Source: Chryseolinea lacunae
GTDB lineage: Bacteria; Bacteroidota; Bacteroidia; Cytophagales; Cyclobacteriaceae
NCBI RefSeq assembly: GCF_016735595.1
Contig: NZ_JAERRB010000003.1
Coordinates: forward strand, 1-64,000
Length of the DNA: 64,000 nt
Reading direction: 5' to 3'
Each line of letters starts with the position of its first letter. The first letter of the stretch is position 1. Shown here one piece after another: positions 46,810 to 54,497 of this stretch. The translations under genes and the position numbers were made by a program. The notes beneath the pieces are model-generated. The model was not told where the DNA came from, did no database searches, and saw only the letters and a list, made by a program, of their open reading frames with translations.

Positions 46810-49389
46810 CTACAACCTCGGATCCACCTCCTCACTCTCCAACGCCAACACACCAAACACACATTCATGCACTCGTCTCAGAGGCTCCTTCATCACAAAA
46901 CGCTCCAAGCCTTCCACGCCTAATGCAAACTCACGCAAAGCAAGCGAACGCTTTCCGGAGAGACTTCTGTTTCTTAACCTGTCGAGGTTTTCAGACGCTG
47001 TGTATTCAGGTCCGTAAATAATCCGGAGATATTCTCTACCCCTGCATTTAACAGCCGGCTGAACAAGGCCTTTCTTCCCAGCGGCCACAAAATCATAAGG
47101 CTTAATAACCATGCCTTCGCCACCTTGTTCCGTAAGCGCCGTCCACCAGGCAACAGCATCGTTCACTTCCACCTCATTGTTAACGTCCACTATCCTGTGG
47201 TTGGTCATCAGGAATAACCCCGGGTCAGCGTCGCAGATCGACTTGATGGTGTCCATGTGCCACACGTGGTTTTTGTCAACGTGCACCGATCCTTCTGTGG
47301 CCAGAATGTGAAAAGGTGCCAGCGTCAAATCATCAGCGCTGGTCACAGGCCAGCAGTAGTGCTGATAGGCCTTTGTATAGTCGGCCACCATCTCCTGTTT
47401 TGCACTAAATCTTTGAAGCAAGTGCGCCATGCCCTCGATATTCCGTTTTGCTGTTTCGTCCAGCACCGACACCACATCGTCAAGCGCGATCTTTGCAGCC
47501 GTGCCTACGGATGCATACTGATCTTTCAACAAGGCCTGAGCCTTCACCGACCAGGGCATGAGTTCAGCATCCATACAAACCCAACCGGTATTCAGAGTTT
47601 CCCAAAAGCCCGATTGTGTGAGAGCCTCATGCACGCTGGCTATGAATTGTTTTTTAAGAGCGGTATCGTTAAAGAAATTTCGACCGGTGCGGGTGTAGCA
47701 TACGCCTAAACCTTCACCGTCAATTCCAAAACGTGTGCGAATCGTTTCCTCATCTTTTCCAATAACAATCACGGCCCTCGACCCCATGTGTTTTTCTTCA
47801 CAAACAACCTTCTCTATCCCCTGGCTGCGGAAATAGTTGAAGGCCTCGGCTGGATGTTCGAGATATCCTTCTGCCTTGCTCGTCTCGGAGGGCGACATGG
47901 TGGGGGGAAGATAGACAAGCCATTTCGGATTCAAAGCAAAACGACTCATCACCTCCAGGGCTGCTATTGAGTTTTCTTCCTTGATGGTGACGCTGTTCCT
48001 TAGTCTGGTGGTCACAATTCGTTTGCCCGTCACATCGTCAATGTCGAGCAAGTCGTCGTGTTCGTGCTGATGGGTTAACCCATTTTGTTGCGTCTCAAAA
48101 TCAATCGGTCTCGCAGGGATCTGATAAACCGCTTTGGCTTTAACAGAAACGAGCTCCTCTTCGGGATATCGCAAGGCTGTTAACTTGCCGCCAAACACAC
48201 AGCCCGTGTCGATGTCAATCGTCCTGTTCAGCCATTGTGCTTCGGGCACAGGTGTGTGGCCATACACAACCTTGGCTTTTCCGCGATATTCCAGCGCCCA
48301 GTTGTAGCGCACCGGCAAACCAAACTCGTCGATCTCGCCGGTGGTTTCGCCATACATACAAAACGATCGCACAGCGCCACTTCCCCTTCCCTGCATCTCT
48401 TCTCTCAACCCCGCGTGTGCCACAACCAGCTTGCCGTTGTCGAACACATAGTGACTCACCAGTCCGTGCAAAAAGTCCTTCAGCTCATTTTTAAATTGCT
48501 CGCTTTCACCACTAAGTTGCTCAACCGTTTTTTCCAAGCCGTGATTGACCAGCACGTTTTTTCCGTTCAGGTATCTCAGCAACTTTGCGTCGTGATTGCC
48601 GGGCACGCAAAAGGCCACACCCGACTTCACCATGCTCATCACCAACTTCAAAACGCCGGGCGAGTCGGGGCCTCTGTCAACCAGATCGCCAACAAACACG
48701 GCCCTCCTTCCTTTTGGATGCGTCACTTCAAATCGCAGGTTGCCCTCCGCTTCAGTCCTCACCACATAGCCTAACGTGCCGAGCAATTCGAACAGTTCTA
48801 TAAAACACCCGTGCACATCGCCGATGATGTCGAGCGGACCAGTCACTTCTTTTTTGTCGTTGTAAAGTTTCTCTCTTTCGATCTTTTCGATGCTTTCTAT
48901 TTCCTCAACAGAGCGCAACACGTGAATATGCCTAAACCCCTCGTCTTTTAACTTTCTGATAGAACGTTTCAACTGAGCGCGTTGCTGGGAGATCACATGG
49001 CTTCCAAAATCCCTGTCGGAGCGTTTTTTGTTTCTGTCTTCGCATATGCGTTCGGGCACATCCAGCACAATCGCCACCGGAATGCAATGAAACTGTCGGG
49101 CCAGTTCAGTCAGCGATGCTCTCGATTCCGACTGCACGTTTGTGGCGTCGATCACCGTCAGCAATCCACTCTTCAATCTCTTCGATGCAATGAAGTGCAG
49201 TAAATCGAACGCATCGCCGGTAGCCGCCTGATTATTTTCATCGTCCGACACCATGGCGCGACAACGATCAGACGATACGACCTCGGTGTCTTTGAAGTGC
49301 TTTCTGGCAAATGTAGATTTTCCGGAGCCACTGATTCCGATCAGTGCAACAAGAGAAAGCTCCGGTATGTTAAGTTCGTTGTTCTTCAT
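46810..49389 (-). CDS. pnkp: Polynucleotide kinase-phosphatase-ligase of bacterial RNA repair
   Basis: An 859-aa three-part enzyme. The kinase (1-170) has P-loop GISGSGKST (18-26), SSDRCRAM and a lid Arg region (EDRNKKRSDRDFG). The phosphatase (~180-420) is a calcineurin-type metallo-enzyme: GDVHG (190-194), GDLVDRG (234-240), GNHD (264-267) and VYGHTPVPE. The ligase/adenylyl-transferase region (~490-860) has the nucleotidyl lysine in CEEKHMGSRA (Lys533) and KCRGREYLRIIYGPEY near the end. Bacterial Pnkp heals and seals ends of RNA cut by ribotoxins, with Hen1 methylating the 3' end. It follows hen1 with 1 bp between stop and start, so the two are one operon. Confidence 0.95.
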   Translation of the reverse strand: MKNNELNIPELSLVALIGISGSGKSTFARKHFKDTEVVSSDRCRAMVSDDENNQAATGDAFDLLHFIASKRLKSGLLTVIDATNVQSESRASLTELARQFHCIPVAIVLDVPERICEDRNKKRSDRDFGSHVISQQRAQLKRSIRKLKDEGFRHIHVLRSVEEIESIEKIEREKLYNDKKEVTGPLDIIGDVHGCFIELFELLGTLGYVVRTEAEGNLRFEVTHPKGRRAVFVGDLVDRGPDSPGVLKLVMSMVKSGVAFCVPGNHDAKLLRYLNGKNVLVNHGLEKTVEQLSGESEQFKNELKDFLHGLVSHYVFDNGKLVVAHAGLREEMQGRGSGAVRSFCMYGETTGEIDEFGLPVRYNWALEYRGKAKVVYGHTPVPEAQWLNRTIDIDTGCVFGGKLTALRYPEEELVSVKAKAVYQIPARPIDFETQQNGLTHQHEHDDLLDIDDVTGKRIVTTRLRNSVTIKEENSIAALEVMSRFALNPKWLVYLPPTMSPSETSKAEGYLEHPAEAFNYFRSQGIEKVVCEEKHMGSRAVIVIGKDEETIRTRFGIDGEGLGVCYTRTGRNFFNDTALKKQFIASVHEALTQSGFWETLNTGWVCMDAELMPWSVKAQALLKDQYASVGTAAKIALDDVVSVLDETAKRNIEGMAHLLQRFSAKQEMVADYTKAYQHYCWPVTSADDLTLAPFHILATEGSVHVDKNHVWHMDTIKSICDADPGLFLMTNHRIVDVNNEVEVNDAVAWWTALTEQGGEGMVIKPYDFVAAGKKGLVQPAVKCRGREYLRIIYGPEYTASENLDRLRNRSLSGKRSLALREFALGVEGLERFVMKEPLRRVHECVFGVLALESEEVDPRL

Positions 49390-49390
49390 T

Positions 49391-50779
49391 TCAAATCAAT
49401 TTAAAAACTGCCATTTGCGATGGTCCACCCACGCCCTCCACAACATCGCCAAGAGGCTTTGTCTGCACCTCATATCTATTGCGGTCGCACACACCATTTG
49501 CCCAGGCTTCGAATTCGTGGCGCGTCCATTCAAACCGGTGATCGGTGTGTCGCATGTCGCCAGCTTTCAGGGTCTCAAACAGCGCGTTGTATTCGCGGTT
49601 TGGCGTTGTGACTACAACCGTTTTGGGGCGGGCAAATTCAAACACAACACGCTCAAACGTTTTGAGGCGATTCAGATCCAAATGCTCGATCACTTCCACA
49701 ACGGCGGCGGCGTCAAACCCATCAAATCGCCTGTCGCGATAGGTTAGCGCACCTTGCATCAACGAGATGCGCTCTTTCTGCATGGGCGCCAGGTCATAGA
49801 AGTTGATGCGCTGCATCGCCTTTTCAAGTGTTCGATGCGAAACATCGGTTCCAACAATGCGAACAAATTGCTTTTCTTTCAAAAGCATCTTCAGCAGTTT
49901 GCCTTCGCCACAGCCGAGGTCGATAACCGTTTTGGCTCCCGATGCCATCAATTCACCCAGAACTGCCTTGAGTCTTTTCGTGTGGAGCTTTTCCTTTTCA
50001 ACATCAACCTCGTCATTTTCTTCATTCGTCGGTGCGTCATCGCCTTCAACAAGTCTACTCAAGGCATTTCGTGTCAGACCGGCAATGTTTCGCAGATAAC
50101 GTTTTGTGATTTGCTCTTTTTCAGGGTGATCGCCCAACCAACCCTGGCCCTTTTCAAGCAACTTTTCAACTTCGTGTTGGCTAACCCAATAATGCTTCTC
50201 GTTGTCGAGCACGGGTATCAAGACATACAGATGCGAGAGCAGGTCTTTCAGCTTCGTTGTGGCTTTCAGTTGCACCGTAAAATATTTGCTTTGCCCCCAT
50301 TCAGAAAACTGAGCATCCAACGTGTGGCCCTGAACAGTCACTGCATATCCCAACGGCTCAAACAATTTCCGTATCAACAACTCCCCACCCTTTGGCGCCG
50401 ACACTACCGAAATGTTCACCTCAAAGGGCATCAGCACATCTACTAGCTCTGGTCTGTTTGCACATTTGCCATTCATGGCCGTCGAAAAAGCTTTCGACAG
50501 CGCTACACTCATAAAAGAAGATGCAACATAAGGTCTGTCGTTCACGTATTGCCCCAGCGAAAATGATTCGGAGCCGCGGTCGCCTCCGTTTCGCACCAGG
50601 CCAATAGCATCAATGTCGAGCAGAATCGCCGCCGTGCATCTATCTTCCTGCGCCTGCGGATAGAACACATGGGCGTGTCCGTGCGACAATTCAATAGACT
50701 GCAGTTTGTCAGGATGCTTGTGGAGCAAAAAACCTAAGTCTGTTGCGGGTGAGTGGGTTGTAGTGATTGTTAGTAACAT
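49391..50779 (-). CDS. hen1: Hen1 3'-terminal RNA ribose 2'-O-methyltransferase
   Basis: A 462-aa protein. The N-terminal half (~1-250) is the bacterial Hen1 ligase-activating domain (HAHVFYPQAQEDRCTAAILL; VDVLMPFEVNISVVSAPKGG). The C-terminal half is the methyltransferase: SAM motif VIDLGCGEGKLLKML (~285), GTDVSHRTLEKA, and the metal-binding signature VEVIEHLDLNRLKTFERVVF with a downstream DMRHTDHRFEW. The Mg/Mn site formed by the E..EH..H residues is the mark of Hen1. It methylates the 2'-OH at the broken 3' end before Pnkp seals it, which protects the RNA from being cut again. First gene of the hen1-pnkp operon; a TATTTTTG box precedes the start by only a few bases. Confidence 0.95.
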   Translation of the reverse strand: MLLTITTTHSPATDLGFLLHKHPDKLQSIELSHGHAHVFYPQAQEDRCTAAILLDIDAIGLVRNGGDRGSESFSLGQYVNDRPYVASSFMSVALSKAFSTAMNGKCANRPELVDVLMPFEVNISVVSAPKGGELLIRKLFEPLGYAVTVQGHTLDAQFSEWGQSKYFTVQLKATTKLKDLLSHLYVLIPVLDNEKHYWVSQHEVEKLLEKGQGWLGDHPEKEQITKRYLRNIAGLTRNALSRLVEGDDAPTNEENDEVDVEKEKLHTKRLKAVLGELMASGAKTVIDLGCGEGKLLKMLLKEKQFVRIVGTDVSHRTLEKAMQRINFYDLAPMQKERISLMQGALTYRDRRFDGFDAAAVVEVIEHLDLNRLKTFERVVFEFARPKTVVVTTPNREYNALFETLKAGDMRHTDHRFEWTRHEFEAWANGVCDRNRYEVQTKPLGDVVEGVGGPSQMAVFKLI

Positions 50780-50858
50780 ATCTCAAAAATAAAAGAAGCG
50801 CGCATGTCCTGAACGCATCACTAAAAAAAAAGGGTTAATCAGTTTCTTTCACAAGCTA

Positions 50859-51428
50859 TCATCTCCAAAATTTCCACCACTGCTTCGGAACCGGTTCCGT
50901 TTGGAGCGTCTCTTCTTTTGGCTTATGCCTGTCAAAATCAGAAAGTTTAAAATTGGGTGTTGCATCCTCCGCCCTTTTTATATCGCGCAAAAGACTGGCC
51001 GCATCGTCTTTCAAATTTTGGATAACTGATTTTAGATCAAGGCCATTATAGCCAATATTATCAATATCATGCTTGTAGTAACCCATGTGTAATAGAAATT
51101 CGCATTTATCATCGTTCAAGCCCAGGCTATAAAAATCATCGAGAATGCGGTCGCGTGTTTCGCGCTCGTCCACAAGGTCCTGGAGATTGGCTTTCACTTT
51201 CCAAAGGAGAAATTCATCCTCGTCAAAATATTTCAGAAGCGCTTTTTTGAATTCATATCTTGCCCTGCGTTGGTTGTAGTTAAACGAAAACAAATCCAAA
51301 ATAAGGGCTTCTCCCATCCGTTCTGATAGTTCTACAGATCCATAAAGCCAATGCTCGAACACTTTAATGGGAAGTTGTTCCTCAATAACCTTGAAAATAT
51401 TCTGCTTAAGTTCTTCGGGTAGAGTCAT
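50859..51428 (-). CDS. Hypothetical cytoplasmic protein
   Basis: A 189-aa, mostly helical, charged protein (NIFKVIEEQLPIKVFEHWLY, YNQRRARYEFKKALLKYFDE, YYKHDIDNIGYNGLDLKSVI). It has a Trp-rich end (VPKQWWKFWR). No signal peptide, membrane segment or known family. It has the same strand as hen1 and ends 80 bp before the hen1 start, so it could be the upstream gene of the RNA-repair operon, but this is inference. Confidence 0.6.
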   Translation of the reverse strand: MTLPEELKQNIFKVIEEQLPIKVFEHWLYGSVELSERMGEALILDLFSFNYNQRRARYEFKKALLKYFDEDEFLLWKVKANLQDLVDERETRDRILDDFYSLGLNDDKCEFLLHMGYYKHDIDNIGYNGLDLKSVIQNLKDDAASLLRDIKRAEDATPNFKLSDFDRHKPKEETLQTEPVPKQWWKFWR

Positions 51429-51620
51429 CTTGAAAATAGATTACGATACAAATATCAACATCAACTGCGCAGTCTTTTTGCGTAGCGTGTCAATTCCACC
51501 GTTTTAGCCGCAAGAAAATATCAAAACAGTCGGGCAAAAGTGCGCATTTGTAACAAAAGGAAGCCTTCGATTTGATGAAGTGGAGGAGGTGCTATCTTCA
51601 TTAAGTCTAGAAAATACGTT

Positions 51621-51965
51621 CTATGGCCGCCTTTCCGCCTTCATTTTTTTCTTTGCCTCAACTAATTCATAATACGCCCTTAGCGTCTGCTTCATCACTG
51701 CGTCGTTATCAGCTTCAATCTTTTTGCCTCTTCTTTCAAGTATTTCGGAATAGATGGCAAACTCATCATCCGAGAGGTCATCCAAACCGAGTTCCTTTAA
51801 TATTAGAGAGTCCAGATGAGGCAGGAAGTAGCAATCGTCAAAGTCAACTTTGTGCAACGCGTGGAAGAGTTTGCGACTTTTTAGCTCCTCCCTGATAAGA
51901 AATAGGGTTGATTGAGTGTCCTCCGACAGCCTTACTAATGGATACCTAAGATTTTTGGATGGCAT
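51621..51965 (-). CDS. Hypothetical protein divergent from an XRE gene
   Basis: A 114-aa protein. I use ATG 51965 (MPSKNLRYPLVRLSEDTQST); the 16 codons upstream run through the palindromic operator and are improbable. The content is helical and acidic/basic (FLIREELKSRKLFHALHKVD, DDLSDDEFAIYSEILERRGK, RAYYELVEAKKKMKAERRP). No family recognised. It shares the operator region with the divergent regulator gene at 52041. Confidence 0.55.
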   Translation of the reverse strand: MPSKNLRYPLVRLSEDTQSTLFLIREELKSRKLFHALHKVDFDDCYFLPHLDSLILKELGLDDLSDDEFAIYSEILERRGKKIEADNDAVMKQTLRAYYELVEAKKKMKAERRP

Positions 51966-51996
51966 AAATACATGGTTTATATACCAATATACCCAT

Positions 51997-52014
51997 TTTG
52001 GACATATGTCCAAA
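51997..52014. promoter_or_regulatory. Perfect 18-bp palindrome, likely operator of the adjacent XRE regulator
   Basis: TTTGGACATATGTCCAAA is a perfect palindrome centred between the divergent starts at 51965 and 52041. XRE dimers bind palindromes of this size, and the regulator's own gene begins 27 bp away. Repression of both genes by this site is the simplest reading. Confidence 0.7.
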
Positions 52015-52040
52015 GTGGTTGTATGGTCATATTTGTTTGA

Positions 52041-52262
52041 ATGGCCAAACGCAAATCAAAAACTGAAAAGCCTGTCTACAATAGGATCAAAGAAGTTTTG
52101 GAAGATCTTAACAAGTCTCAAACTTGGTTAGCCGAACAGCTTGACGTAGACTTTCAAACCGTTACCCGGTATGCCAATAACCACCGTCAGCCAACAATTG
52201 AGAAACTATTTAAGATAGCAGCTATTCTGAAAATCAATCCTCGTGAGCTTTTGAATAGCTAA
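52041..52262 (+). CDS. XRE-family HTH regulator
   Basis: A 73-aa single-domain Cro/CI-type repressor: the helix-turn-helix falls at ~21-45 (SQTWLAEQLDVDFQTVTRYA) with the closing IAAILKINPRELL helix. No extra domain, so it probably binds as a simple dimer. It faces the hypothetical gene at 51965 and is separated from it by the palindrome at 51997. Likely autoregulated. The convergent PepSY gene ends 25 bp past its stop. Confidence 0.85.
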   Translation: MAKRKSKTEKPVYNRIKEVLEDLNKSQTWLAEQLDVDFQTVTRYANNHRQPTIEKLFKIAAILKINPRELLNS

Positions 52263-52287
52263 ACTTTTCAAGGCATAGCCACTGGCG

Positions 52288-53880
52288 TCACCCAACGCTC
52301 ACTTCTACCATTTCAACAACGGCCTTCGTGCGTTTCTTTTTTATCTGCCACAGCGCCAGGAAGCTGAACAGCGAAAGCGTAATCCAAAGAAAATCCACTA
52401 CAAAAAAATCAATCCTTCCATCAAACACGCACAACCAAAACCAGTTGCCCGTAACAACACCATTCACCACCGGAACAAACAATCCCAGCACTGCACCACT
52501 CCACAACGTCACACTGTTGGTTCTGGCATTATTGCGCCACCCGCTGCACACCACAGCAAGCACAAGCCACACAATAAAATACACGGAATACAGCAGGGTT
52601 TGTCGCTCTGCATCAAACTCACTCGGAACGAGCTTCGTCACAATAAACGACAGCGCCGTTACCGGATACATCGCCAAACAAATGCTGAGGAAAATGTGGC
52701 CGACCATGCGGTTAAATTTCTTTTGCTTTTCGGGAATGCTTTTTTTGTTGCGAGCCTCCAGCCACACCAGGATGCCGGTAATCACCACAAAGCACGACAG
52801 CAACCCAAGCCAGAAACTGACATAGCGCAACCCTGTGCCCGCATAGTCGCCATAGTGAAGGCTGTATAACAAATGTTTCACCTTCTCCACATACGAGGCC
52901 CCTTCGTGCGGGTCGCGGCGATGCACAATTTGGTTGCTGGCCACGTTCAGGATCAGTTCGCCCTGGCTGGTCAGCTGCACGTTGTTGGCCAGGTGGCCTT
53001 CGGCCAGCACATGCATGCCTTCGTCGCCATAGTTGTGCACAATAATTTCGGCAACATGATAGTCGTTCCACTCGTGGTGCGCGCGATCCATGAAGGCGTT
53101 GATGTGGACCGGAGCTGCCAGCGGCTTGTGTTTGAATTCGAATTGCTGGTGGTTGTAGCCAAGGTCGTCATAGACCTTAGCATCGTCGCCGTTGTAGAGC
53201 ACAAGGGCATTGGGAATGAGCAACAAAATGTTGATCATAAAAAACGCACCCGTCACGGCATAGATGGCCTGAAACGGCAGGCCTATAGTGCCCAGCACGG
53301 TGTGGGCGTCGGTCCAAACGGTTTTCAGTTTTTCGCGTGGGCGGAAAAGATAAAAGTTGGTCACAATCTTTTTCCAATGCACCAGCACGCCCGTGAGCAC
53401 GGCAAAAAACAAAAACAGCGCTGTGAAGCCCGAAAGAAAATATCCGGTCGGGTAAGGCACCTGCGCAAAGAAGTGAAGACGGTAGAGGAACTCGCCCAGC
53501 GTATAGGAGTTTTCGTACGAATAGGTTTTAAACGTCTCGGAGTCGAGGTAAAGAAAGTCGCCTTCGCGCCCTTGCTTGTTCAGCAGGGTGTCTTTGGAGG
53601 GCGTGAGGTAGACCGACACGCGGCGCTCGTCGTTGGGTCGGGTAATGGTGATGTCGCGACCGTAGAGGTTATATTCTTTGTGAAGGGTGTCGAGAGCCTG
53701 GTCCAGGTCGAGGTCAATGGAGGTGCGCACGTTCACCACATCGCCGCGTTCCCAGTTAATAATCTCGTTGCGAAAAAATGCGAAAGAGCCGGCGAAAAAA
53801 ATAACGTAAACCAGCACACTGATCACGATGCCGCTCACGGTGTGCAGGTCGAAAAAAATATTATACGATCGTTTCTCCAT
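52288..53880 (-). CDS. PepSY-associated membrane protein, siderophore-uptake accessory
   Basis: A 530-aa inner-membrane protein: first helix IFFDLHTVSGIVISVLVYVI with a conserved His (~13), a periplasmic PepSY-like domain (ALDTLHKEYNLYGRDITITR), a second helix with His (GFTALFLFFAVLTGVLVHWK), HTVLGTIGLPFQAIYAVTGA, and four further helices near the C-terminus. Such PepSY_TM proteins accompany TonB siderophore receptors and are thought to reduce or release iron from imported siderophores. It is the last gene of the operon after the receptor and two small membrane proteins. Confidence 0.88.
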   Translation of the reverse strand: MEKRSYNIFFDLHTVSGIVISVLVYVIFFAGSFAFFRNEIINWERGDVVNVRTSIDLDLDQALDTLHKEYNLYGRDITITRPNDERRVSVYLTPSKDTLLNKQGREGDFLYLDSETFKTYSYENSYTLGEFLYRLHFFAQVPYPTGYFLSGFTALFLFFAVLTGVLVHWKKIVTNFYLFRPREKLKTVWTDAHTVLGTIGLPFQAIYAVTGAFFMINILLLIPNALVLYNGDDAKVYDDLGYNHQQFEFKHKPLAAPVHINAFMDRAHHEWNDYHVAEIIVHNYGDEGMHVLAEGHLANNVQLTSQGELILNVASNQIVHRRDPHEGASYVEKVKHLLYSLHYGDYAGTGLRYVSFWLGLLSCFVVITGILVWLEARNKKSIPEKQKKFNRMVGHIFLSICLAMYPVTALSFIVTKLVPSEFDAERQTLLYSVYFIVWLVLAVVCSGWRNNARTNSVTLWSGAVLGLFVPVVNGVVTGNWFWLCVFDGRIDFFVVDFLWITLSLFSFLALWQIKKKRTKAVVEMVEVSVG

Positions 53881-53896
53881 CGCCTGTGTTGAAATG

Positions 53897-54211
53897 TTAG
53901 TGGTGAACCACCATGAACCCGGGGTTGTATGTTTTGCCGAGATAGATCACCACGGCACACAGCGCGGTGAGTAAAATATAAAGGCCCCACACCTTCCAGC
54001 CGTTGCGCGCCAGAAACGCCAGCACCATCAACACCGCCCAGAGAATGAAAGCCGTGAACGTAGCGGTGATGATAACGTTCACATGGTTGAGCCACGACGC
54101 CAACGCCAGGTGCACCGCCATAGACAGCATGTAGCCACCCAGAATGGCCGCCGTAATTTTGGCAAAGCGCTGGCTGCGCGATGCGGTGAGGTGTTTTGGA
54201 TTGGCCGGCAT
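53897..54211 (-). CDS. Small membrane protein of siderophore operon (DUF3649-like)
   Basis: A 104-aa protein with three predicted helices (ITAAILGGYMLSMAVHLALA, IITATFTAFILWAVLMVLAF, GWKVWGLYILLTALCAVVIY). Its ATG overlaps the previous gene's stop by 1 base and the next gene starts 16 bp after its stop, so it is part of the same transcript. Small proteins of this size between receptor and PepSY proteins are usual in iron operons; the exact family is my best guess. Confidence 0.7.
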   Translation of the reverse strand: MPANPKHLTASRSQRFAKITAAILGGYMLSMAVHLALASWLNHVNVIITATFTAFILWAVLMVLAFLARNGWKVWGLYILLTALCAVVIYLGKTYNPGFMVVHH

Positions 54212-54486
54212 TAGTGCGCGCGGGGATTAAGCGGACAAAGAAGAACCATCGTGCTGCCCACCACCATCAACACCACCACAGCTTCCATAATGCCCGCACC
54301 CAACCCATCGCGCATAGCAAAGAGCGCAAACGATGCGAGCAAAAAGGCAACGCCACACACTTTGGCAAGTGTGCGGCGTGCTTGAAACCAGCGGCTGATG
54401 GCGTCGCTCCAGACCCGCGCGCGTTGAGAACTGTTATACAACAGATAGAATCCCAACACCTGCAGTCCTATATACAGAACGATCAT
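54211..54486 (-). CDS. Small membrane protein of siderophore operon (DUF3325-like)
   Basis: A 91-aa protein with three hydrophobic segments (MIVLYIGLQVLGFYLLYNSS, KVCGVAFLLASFALFAMRDG, AGIMEAVVVLMVVGSTMVLL). It starts 11 bp after the TonB receptor's stop. DUF3325-type proteins of this length usually follow TonB siderophore receptors. Function unknown; probably part of the inner-membrane iron-release complex with the PepSY protein. Confidence 0.7.
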   Translation of the reverse strand: MIVLYIGLQVLGFYLLYNSSQRARVWSDAISRWFQARRTLAKVCGVAFLLASFALFAMRDGLGAGIMEAVVVLMVVGSTMVLLCPLNPRAH

Positions 54487-54497
54487 CGCCTGAAAAT

